Positions 1-5,989 of a stretch of DNA of 35,143 nucleotides are shown in pieces; the stretch's first letter is position 1; the number at the start of each line of letters is the position of its first letter. The notes under the pieces were generated by a model. The model was not told the origin of the DNA, ran no database searches, and was given only the letters and a program-made list of their open reading frames with translations. The stretch is from Fidelibacterota bacterium (GTDB lineage Bacteria; Fidelibacterota; UBA8477): contig JAIPJQ010000013.1 in the NCBI GenBank assembly GCA_021734065.1, forward strand, positions 1 to 35,143, in the 5' to 3' direction. The position numbers were made by a program, and so were the translations under genes.

Positions 1-548
1 CGGACGCCTATCTTGACCTGCTCATCTGTTCCTTTCAGTCGGTCATGCCACCCGACAACATTTGGACGCTGGAGGGAATTTTTCCCTATTCGGACGGTTC
101 ACTCGATTATGGGGTCGTGCTTATGATGGGTGGCGCAGGTTTCCGGCGATACGGCGTTGGCTTTCACTTATTTATCGGTGATAATATTGGAACTGTTAGC
201 CGGTTAATCGGGTACCGGGTTGGTGACGAGGTGTGGGGCGATATTGATGTGATCACCGGTATTCAGGAGGAACCGCAGACACCCCGGGATTTTTCGATAA
301 ATGTCTACCCCAATCCCTTCAATCCCATTACCATGATTCGGTATGGCTTACCCCAATCAGACCAAGTTACTGTCGCTATTTTTGACGCACTTGGTCGTAG
401 AGTGGCTGTCCTGGTGGACCAAGAAATGACCAGTGCTGGTATCCATAGAAAAATTTGGAATGCTACCGAAGAGGCGAGCGGTATTTACTTCATCCAAATC
501 GCTTCTCAGACCCAAACCCGAGTACAAAAAGTATTACTCGTGAAATAA
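1..548 (+). CDS. C-terminal part of a T9SS type A sorting-domain protein (5' truncated by the window)
   Basis: The reading frame is open to the first base, so the true start lies upstream and about 181 residues are visible. The last 80 or so residues form a type IX secretion C-terminal sorting domain: the hallmark VYPNPFNPITMIRYGLP, then an IFDALGRRV strand, a GIYFIQI strand, and a basic end in KVLLVK. In this family the domain directs a protein already in the periplasm across the outer membrane and is usually removed or used for surface attachment. The upstream visible part (glycine-rich, no recognised catalytic motif) cannot be assigned. The next gene follows after 28 bases and carries the same kind of sorting domain, so the two are probably co-expressed surface or secreted proteins. 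The sorting domain is clear; the function is unknown. Confidence 0.85.
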   Translation, partial: DAYLDLLICSFQSVMPPDNIWTLEGIFPYSDGSLDYGVVLMMGGAGFRRYGVGFHLFIGDNIGTVSRLIGYRVGDEVWGDIDVITGIQEEPQTPRDFSINVYPNPFNPITMIRYGLPQSDQVTVAIFDALGRRVAVLVDQEMTSAGIHRKIWNATEEASGIYFIQIASQTQTRVQKVLLVK

Positions 549-576
549 TTCAAATCGAATTGAGGATTGTATACAT

Positions 577-3345
577 ATGAAAACGTCCTGGATGAAAATC
601 TCACTATTCGGCTCGTCGGTAACCATACTTCTGGCCCAAGAACCTGCACCTGCCAATCGACTCTCCACTGTCATGGATGGTAATCAGGTGCGGACATTGA
701 TTTACAATTATGGTTCGATTGGACGGCCAAACACAGAGCCTTCGCTGGAATGGCCTGCCGAAAGTGGGCAGGGCTATGCTTTTGAATTCGGGCTTTTGGT
801 GGGAACCAGGCTTGATGGAGAGAATGCTGAACCGATACATTTTATTGCCGATGGCTTGGTGGTGGGTGGCGTGGCCGGATCCAACCCAGATGGTACACGA
901 GCAGATTGGGAACCAATGCCGGGCTACGTAGCGGATACAGAAGATGCCACCATCGCCCGGAGTGATGATCCGGCAACCTGGCCGTCTCATTGGGCTTCCT
1001 GGCCGGGACTGTCGGGGTGGGGAGAATTATTCGCAGATCTGGAATCGTACTATGTCATGGACGATCGTTTTGTCGGACGCCATGTGGACAATTATACCGC
1101 AATAGCAGACGATTCAAGTTACTGGGGAGCCGGTCTGCAGGTTGGGGTGCGAAGTTATCAATGGAGTTCTCCTGCACTTGCGGATGTTCTGCTTAATGTC
1201 TATGAAATCACCAATATCAGTGATCATTCCATGGATTCCGTAGTGGTGGGTATGAAAGGTGATCCACATATTGGAGGTGCCAATGACTACTCCGATGATA
1301 ATGTGAGTATGTTTGATCGGCAGGGTGTGGAAGTGAGTCTGGCAGAACGCCAACCCGCCATTCAAAATTTGATTTATGCGTGGGATGACAATCAGCGAGG
1401 TGGTCCAGAGTTTGGTGACGACAATGTTGGTTTAATGGGGATTCATTTAATGGATCAGTTTGATGGTCTTGATATCGCCACGTTACGAGTTATGCAATAT
1501 ACCAGTAGTCATATAACTGAATCCCATTGGTGGGCTATTTTTAAGGAGGACTCGATATATCCTTCACAGTTTACTCAAAGAGCCGATAATATTGTCCTGT
1601 TCGGCACGGACTTTTTCCCTCTTACACCAGGCGAAACCAGGCGATTGGCAATCGCGTTCATTTTAGGCGAAACCAAATCTGATTTATTCCAGAATGCTAG
1701 AAACGCGGATGTTGCATTTCAGAATACTTTTATGCCCAACGCCAATCCACCGCACGCTCAGATTCAGAGTCCTGTAGCTGATGAGGTGGTCTCTAATACG
1801 GTAACTGTCAACTATTCCATCACCGCCGGTGGTGCACCCGTTGACCTGGCGAAATTGTACTACACCAGAAATGATAGTACCGGTTGGTTCTATATCGATG
1901 AAATTGATCCGGGCAATGGGATTTATGAATGGAGCACAGCCGTGCTGCCGGACGGGTACAATTATCAGATTGGTATTCAGGTTTTTGCCGGAGAGTCCTG
2001 GAATTTTTCCGTAAGCCCCCATTTTATTTTGAATAATCCAGGACCGGCAAATCCTGAAATACTTCCGTTTTATCCGTTATTTGAGCGCGAATTGGATAGT
2101 ACGGTAGTCCTTAGTTGGCGGGCGGGCGATCCGGACGGTGATTCGGTGAACACGATTATCGAATACAGTACCGATAATGGGAATTCATGGCTAAATCTGA
2201 CAACGAACACCGCAAGTATTTTTGACTGGGATACCCGGCAGTTTCCCAACAGCGAGAATTACAAACTCCGCTGGGGAGTAACACAGGATGACGCGGTGTA
2301 CTATAGTGGTGCTTCGGTTCGATTTAGCGTGAGTAACGATTTTACCTCCCTGCCCGATTCCACGATAGAACATGCAGAGGGAAATTCCACTGGTCAGATC
2401 ATTGTGAGCGTCATTCCGGAACAATCTATAACCGGCCACCCGTATGAGGTCACATTCACCGGACAATCTAACTTGACGCGATATAACGTCTCAGATATGG
2501 TGACCCATCAGCCGGTAATTCAAAATGAATTGCTACCCCTGTACCCTGAACAGGGAAGCCTGTTTGATGGGCTGCGATTATCATTTGTCAATCCGGAACC
2601 AAGTCTGAATCAGGAATCGTCAGGTTGGAACGAGGGTAATACGACGCTCACGACGGATTTGAGGCGTTTTAACAATACCACCATCCTGCCTTATGACTAT
2701 GAGTTAGTATTTTTTGATACGCCAATAGATACCCCTTGGAACGTGTCCTATGGCGTCAATGTTAAAGTCTGGAACACGACCTTAGCAAAATATGAAGAAA
2801 TGTTTTTATCCGATCACCACCCCCGTGATGGATTCATCGGACCGCTTGATAACTTGGTTCCAACCGACACGGATACGGCAGGGAATGTTTTTTCCCTCGG
2901 TTGGCAGGTCAGTTTCCATGCGCCCTCCTCCGGTGATACAATCCTGCCCGCACTGGGGGACACCTTTACCGTCATCACGAACAAACCATTCCTATCTGCA
3001 GATACCATTCACTTCAACACTGAACAATTTGTGACTGTGCAGGATAAGGAGGGTTTCTCAATCCCAAGGTCGCTGTTAGTGTATCAGAATTTCCCCAATC
3101 CCTTCAACCCCACCACCACTATCCGATACACAATCCCCGAAAAAAGTCAGGTCACAGTGACAATCTATGACCCATTAGGACGGGAAGTGAACACCCTGGT
3201 CAACGGGCAACAAACAGCCGGAGATTACGCGTTAAAGTGGAATGGAACAGACGCAGTCGGTCGTCAACTCAGTTCCGGATTGTATTTCTGTCAGGTGCAG
3301 GCAGGGGGATTTTCGGAATCGATTAAATTGGTGCTATTGCGTTAA
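577..3345 (+). CDS. Secreted 922-residue protein with Ig/Fn3-like repeats and T9SS sorting domain
   Basis: The product starts with a signal peptide (about residues 1-20, hydrophobic core ending in TILLA before Q) and ends with a T9SS type A sorting domain at about 832-922 (NFPNPFNPTTTIRYTIPE, then IYDPLGREV and SSGLYFCQV). Residues 30-400 are aromatic and Asp/Gly-rich and match no family I can name. Residues about 400-590 hold two beta-sandwich-like modules, the second with the Fn3-like DPDGDSV-YSTDNGNSW pattern; a further beta-rich region precedes the sorting domain. It is probably exported by Sec, then by T9SS to the surface or medium. The start is supported by GAGGA at 562-566, ten bases before the ATG. 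I see no enzyme motif, so a structural, adhesive or polymer-binding role is only inference. Confidence 0.85.
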   Translation: MKTSWMKISLFGSSVTILLAQEPAPANRLSTVMDGNQVRTLIYNYGSIGRPNTEPSLEWPAESGQGYAFEFGLLVGTRLDGENAEPIHFIADGLVVGGVAGSNPDGTRADWEPMPGYVADTEDATIARSDDPATWPSHWASWPGLSGWGELFADLESYYVMDDRFVGRHVDNYTAIADDSSYWGAGLQVGVRSYQWSSPALADVLLNVYEITNISDHSMDSVVVGMKGDPHIGGANDYSDDNVSMFDRQGVEVSLAERQPAIQNLIYAWDDNQRGGPEFGDDNVGLMGIHLMDQFDGLDIATLRVMQYTSSHITESHWWAIFKEDSIYPSQFTQRADNIVLFGTDFFPLTPGETRRLAIAFILGETKSDLFQNARNADVAFQNTFMPNANPPHAQIQSPVADEVVSNTVTVNYSITAGGAPVDLAKLYYTRNDSTGWFYIDEIDPGNGIYEWSTAVLPDGYNYQIGIQVFAGESWNFSVSPHFILNNPGPANPEILPFYPLFERELDSTVVLSWRAGDPDGDSVNTIIEYSTDNGNSWLNLTTNTASIFDWDTRQFPNSENYKLRWGVTQDDAVYYSGASVRFSVSNDFTSLPDSTIEHAEGNSTGQIIVSVIPEQSITGHPYEVTFTGQSNLTRYNVSDMVTHQPVIQNELLPLYPEQGSLFDGLRLSFVNPEPSLNQESSGWNEGNTTLTTDLRRFNNTTILPYDYELVFFDTPIDTPWNVSYGVNVKVWNTTLAKYEEMFLSDHHPRDGFIGPLDNLVPTDTDTAGNVFSLGWQVSFHAPSSGDTILPALGDTFTVITNKPFLSADTIHFNTEQFVTVQDKEGFSIPRSLLVYQNFPNPFNPTTTIRYTIPEKSQVTVTIYDPLGREVNTLVNGQQTAGDYALKWNGTDAVGRQLSSGLYFCQVQAGGFSESIKLVLLR

Positions 3346-3363
3346 ATTTCGTCAGAGCTGGTC

Positions 3364-3450
3364 AACGAGATCCCTCCGCTGCGGTCGGGATGACACCGTA
3401 AAGGCATTTCTAATTTTTGGGTTTTTCTTGGTGTCCTTAGAGTCTTGGTG
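3364..3450. repeat. Dispersed-repeat remnants between convergent genes
   Basis: The 111-base gap between the T9SS gene and mpaA holds two repeat-like pieces. One (3364-3395) runs from AACGAGATCCCTCCGCTGC to GGTCGGGATGACA and contains a small CCGC-T-GCGG palindrome; a diverged relative lies at 4320-4356. The second has TCTTGGTG twice (3427-3434 and 3443-3450), 16 bases apart, ending just before the mpaA stop codon. A T-rich tract (about 3410-3428) lies between them. The convergent position means it may also serve as a transcription end, but there is no canonical stem plus T-run. Confidence 0.5.
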
Positions 3451-3456
3451 GTGAAA

Positions 3457-4158
3457 TCAAGCCTTTCCCGTCAACAGGCCAATCAATGCCGGAGCGTACT
3501 TCGCTTTGATCTCGTGTAAGGAGGCTCGGGGCAGTTCCCAGGTAATGAGTTCCACACCATTCTCCTGCGCCCAGGACCCAAACGAACCGGGCGTGGGGTA
3601 GCCAATATTTTCCACCAATGGTAATCCGGTTTCCTGACTTAACCATTTGGCGGTAGGTGTGGAATGGGGATCATCGATACAGCCCAGGGCGGAATGAATG
3701 GAAATCACCAGCCGTGGTTTGATATCTTCCAGTAAATTCAGCAATGCCTGTGTCTCCGGTTCCGAAGCCGGCTCCGTCCCGGGACTCAGGGTCAGATCAT
3801 CCGGGTTCTCACTGTCTTGCGGGTAGATCACCATCTCCGGTGACCAATTTTTCGTGGACCAGTTGCGGTTCAAATCCACGCCATTGGCATTGGCACGGGT
3901 GCCGTAGCGGAGTCCGTCCGGATTGGCGGTGACAATCACCGCGCAGGTCAGGTCCGCCAGATCAATCAGGCGCAGCGCATAGGAGAGCAGTACCGGTCCC
4001 TCAGCTTCATCGCCATGCTGACCGGCCATAATCAGTGTGTGGGTTTCGCGCTCTTTTTCGGGCAGCCATACTTCCAGTGGTAAGCCTTGTACGGATTCTC
4101 CGTAAATAATGGGTTCGCCACCAATGGTTCCGCGTATCGTTTTGATCGTATCTGACAT
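3457..4158 (-). CDS. mpaA: Murein tripeptide amidase MpaA (M14-type zinc carboxypeptidase)
   Basis: This 233-residue protein is close in length and motifs to enterobacterial MpaA, which cuts the gamma-D-Glu-diaminopimelate bond in murein tripeptide during cell-wall recycling in the cytoplasm. The zinc site is visible as H48-x-x-E51 (GQHGDE) and H155 (SIHSALG). RANANGVDLNRN (about 88-99) supplies the substrate-binding Asn-Arg, and E208 in ITWELPR is the likely catalytic glutamate. The strings EPETQAL, CIDDP and YPTPGSFGSW are typical of MpaA rather than general M14 peptidases. No signal peptide is seen, as expected for a cytosolic recycling enzyme. It is the only - strand gene here, convergent with the T9SS gene and divergent from msrBA, so it must have its own promoter. 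No other recycling gene is nearby. Confidence 0.9.
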   Translation of the reverse strand: MSDTIKTIRGTIGGEPIIYGESVQGLPLEVWLPEKERETHTLIMAGQHGDEAEGPVLLSYALRLIDLADLTCAVIVTANPDGLRYGTRANANGVDLNRNWSTKNWSPEMVIYPQDSENPDDLTLSPGTEPASEPETQALLNLLEDIKPRLVISIHSALGCIDDPHSTPTAKWLSQETGLPLVENIGYPTPGSFGSWAQENGVELITWELPRASLHEIKAKYAPALIGLLTGKA

Positions 4159-4224
4159 GGGTATTTGCTCCTGCTGTCTCAGATTCTGCGTGAGTTCAGA
4201 GACAATATAAAAAAATCAGAGAAA

Positions 4225-4284
4225 GAGGAAGGAAGAAAGAGTAAGAGTAAGAATCGAGAACGAGTACGAGTACGCGAACGTGAT
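4225..4284. repeat. Degenerate hexamer tandem tract
   Basis: About ten consecutive six-base units can be read in register: GAGGAA, GGAAGA, AAGAGT, AAGAGT, AAGAAT, CGAGAA, CGAGTA, CGAGTA, CGCGAA, CGTGAT. Two adjacent pairs are identical (4237-4248 and 4261-4272) and the unit drifts from A/G-rich to CG-containing along the tract. It lies in the 335-base gap between divergent mpaA and msrBA, where I see no gene. The open frame across it is low-complexity and not convincing. Confidence 0.6.
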
Positions 4285-4319
4285 AGAAGTTGCCAGATTT
4301 CCAGTGTCCGGTGTGGAAT

Positions 4320-4356
4320 AACGAGATCTCTGCACTGCGCTTCGGCCGGGACGAGC
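4320..4356. repeat. Second diverged copy of the AACGAGATC repeat
   Basis: AACGAGATCTCTGCACTGC followed by a TCGG-CGGGACGA segment matches the pattern at 3364-3395 (AACGAGATC, CT-rich, CTGC, GGGA-GA) with substitutions and a small insertion. Both copies lie in gaps next to mpaA. It reads as a decayed member of a dispersed intergenic repeat family. Confidence 0.4.
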
Positions 4357-4433
4357 AGCCTGTCTCAAAATTCAATGTTCACGGGATAAATGTCCAACCA
4401 CACATGACAAATTGTGACCAGATCCGGAACATT

Positions 4434-4464
4434 TTGACTTTGCTGGGCTAAGCTTAGGTTAAAT
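4434..4464 (+). promoter_or_regulatory. Candidate promoter for msrBA
   Basis: TTGACT at 4434-4439 resembles a -35 box, and TTAAAT at 4459-4464 resembles a -10 box, but the spacing is 19 bases rather than 17. It ends 29 bases before the msrBA start and is the best match in the gap. FCB bacteria often use non-canonical promoters, so this is weak. Confidence 0.25.
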
Positions 4465-4493
4465 ATTCCACTTGCGGTCGGAAGGAGCGCGAA

Positions 4494-5501
4494 ATGAATT
4501 TGAAAACCCACCTCCCCAACCTAAAAATATATTCCATACTTATCGTCACGGGACTGGCGATAGTGACCGTGGCAACCTTAACCCTGAAAGGACAGAGTCG
4601 AAGCCCCATGACAACCAACAACGAAAATCAATCGAATTGGAATCAATTGACCCCGGAAGAAAAACGGGTCATTGTGGATAAAGGAACCGAACGACCCTTC
4701 ACGGGCAAGTACGATGAGTTTAATGAGGAAGGGACATATACCTGCAAGCGCTGTAATGCGAAACTGTATCGCTCGGTGAATAAATTTGACGCCCATTGTG
4801 GTTGGCCGGCGTTCGATAAAGAAATCCCGGGCGCCGTAACCCGCAAACCGGACCCGGATGGCATGCGCACGGAGATATTGTGCGCCAATTGCGGTGCTCA
4901 CCTTGGCCATGTTTTTATCGGAGAAGGATTTACCGAAACCAATACACGCCATTGTGTCAACTCCATCTCCATGAACTTCATCCCGGCCGGTGAGCAGGAA
5001 TCGAAAATGGTTCAATCCGCCACCAATAAGGCCATTTTCGCAGGCGGCTGCTTTTGGGGGATGGAATATCAGTTCAAACAAGCGCCGGGTGTCATTGATG
5101 CAGTGGTGGGCTATACCGGTGGCACCAAAAAAAATCCCACCTATCAGGAGGTTTGCAACAACACCACCGGACACGCGGAGGCGATCGAGGTGACCTTCAA
5201 TCCGGAGCAAACCACCTACGAAGCGCTGACCAAATTTTTCTTCGAAATTCACGATCCTACCCAGGTGAACCGGCAGGGACCCGACATTGGCGAGCAATAT
5301 CGCTCGGAAATTTTCTATGTCGACAATGCCCAGAAAGTCACCGCGGAAAAACTCATGGGGATTTTGGAAGACAAGGGCTACCGTGTTGCCACAAAACTCA
5401 CACCCGCGTCCCAATTTTACCCGGCAGAGGAGTATCACCAGGACTATTACGCAAAGACTGGCGGGTCACCCTATTGTCATATCTACACCAAACGTTTCTG
5501 A
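4494..5501 (+). CDS. msrBA: Secreted or membrane-anchored bifunctional methionine sulfoxide reductase (MsrB-MsrA fusion)
   Basis: The 335-residue protein repairs oxidised methionine in both stereo-forms. Residues about 10-32 are a hydrophobic signal or anchor, so it likely works outside the cytoplasm. MsrB (about 48-165) comes first: GTERPFTGKY, zinc cysteines C84/C87 and C130/C133, the CGWPAFDKEI block, and catalytic C154 in RHCVNSISMNF; this half reduces the R form. MsrA (about 176-335) follows, with catalytic C186 in GGCFWG, then GYTGG, HAEAIEV and EEYHQDYYAK; this half reduces the S form. Many fused enzymes have the opposite MsrA-MsrB order. The start follows AAGGAG at 4482-4487 with seven bases of spacing. 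No thioredoxin or DsbD-like partner is adjacent, so the electron donor is not apparent here. Confidence 0.93.
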   Translation: MNLKTHLPNLKIYSILIVTGLAIVTVATLTLKGQSRSPMTTNNENQSNWNQLTPEEKRVIVDKGTERPFTGKYDEFNEEGTYTCKRCNAKLYRSVNKFDAHCGWPAFDKEIPGAVTRKPDPDGMRTEILCANCGAHLGHVFIGEGFTETNTRHCVNSISMNFIPAGEQESKMVQSATNKAIFAGGCFWGMEYQFKQAPGVIDAVVGYTGGTKKNPTYQEVCNNTTGHAEAIEVTFNPEQTTYEALTKFFFEIHDPTQVNRQGPDIGEQYRSEIFYVDNAQKVTAEKLMGILEDKGYRVATKLTPASQFYPAEEYHQDYYAKTGGSPYCHIYTKRF

Positions 5502-5570
5502 GGCCAGCACTTTAAGGCAAACACTCTCCCGGTCGGTCCTCACCCGATCGACCCAATTATTCTCTAAAGG

Positions 5571-5600
5571 GTTTAATACCCCGACGCTCGCGTCGTCGTT
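5571..5600. repeat. Left GC-rich palindrome of a composite repeat
   Basis: GTTTAATACCCC leads into the short perfect inverted repeat CGACGC-TC-GCGTCG (5582-5595). It resembles the right-hand piece at 5661-5700 (GTAAACACCCC followed by a CG-rich stem), suggesting either two copies of one repeat or one repeat split by the element between them. Confidence 0.5.
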
Positions 5601-5660
5601 CGTCATGCCGAACTTGTTTCGGCTCTGTCTTAAAGATCCTGAAACACGTTCAGGGTGACG
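5601..5660. repeat. 60-base element with three nested inverted repeats (cloverleaf-like)
   Basis: The element is bounded by CGTCA (5601-5605) and its complement TGACG (5656-5660). Inside are two further hairpins: CCGAA-CTTGT-TTCGG (5608-5622) and CCTGAA-ACACG-TTCAGG (5638-5654). A transcript or single strand could fold into a terminal stem with two arms. This design suits a small non-autonomous mobile repeat or a REP-like element. It contains no gene. Confidence 0.6.
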
Positions 5661-5700
5661 TAGTAAACACCCCGGTGCTTGCGGCGGGGATGATTTATTC
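5661..5700. repeat. Right GC-rich palindrome of the composite repeat
   Basis: CCCCG (5670-5674) pairs with CGGGG (5685-5689) around a ten-base CG-rich centre, and a T-rich stretch (TGATTTATTC) follows. This could act as a weak terminator downstream of msrBA. Its similarity to 5571-5600 suggests a shared repeat family. Confidence 0.45.
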
Positions 5701-5860
5701 CCCTTCGTCAGAATTCCGCTTGATTTCCAGACCGGAAGCAGGGCAGCCGAAGCGATCCCGGTGGTGTGAAATTTGCCAAGCAATTAGCAGCCCCATAGCG
5801 GGCGTGATGGAATAGATCTCACAACCGGAAGCGAAATTACCGGGTCAATCCGGTAAAAAT
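5701..5860. other. Gene-free, hairpin-rich segment upstream of the histidine kinase
   Basis: No plausible gene is seen between the repeats and the kinase start at 5990. The segment has two direct copies of ACCGGAAGC (5731-5739 and 5824-5832), a long-range ACCGG/CCGGT pairing (5731-5735 with 5758-5762), a GCCC-CATAGC-GGGC hairpin (5790-5803), and a perfect seven-base stem TTACCGG-GTCAAT-CCGGTAA (5837-5856). It could be a structured leader or a degraded repeat; I do not recognise a known riboswitch or RNA family in it. Confidence 0.35.
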
Positions 5861-5989
5861 CTTAAATGCGATTAGCATTAACTGTATTAAGTTATTATCG
5901 AACCAAACCAAAAAATGAGAATCTCAATTACCACCAAGTGCTTCCACACACGCCATTTGATCAGAGATGAACGATGAGGAATTTGCGGA

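Noticed and set aside
4165-4389. A 74-residue open frame across the hexamer tract
   Set aside because: Its product is a lysine/arginine/glutamate low-complexity string produced by the repeat, with no ribosome site.
4578-5438. A 286-residue reverse-strand open frame opposite msrBA
   Set aside because: The forward frame has full MsrB and MsrA motifs; the reverse frame has no recognisable domain, and its length reflects the codon pattern of the forward gene.
5725-5762. A GGAAG-CAG-like string resembling the signal recognition particle RNA core
   Set aside because: The flanking stem of SRP RNA domain IV cannot be formed and the order of conserved bases does not match.
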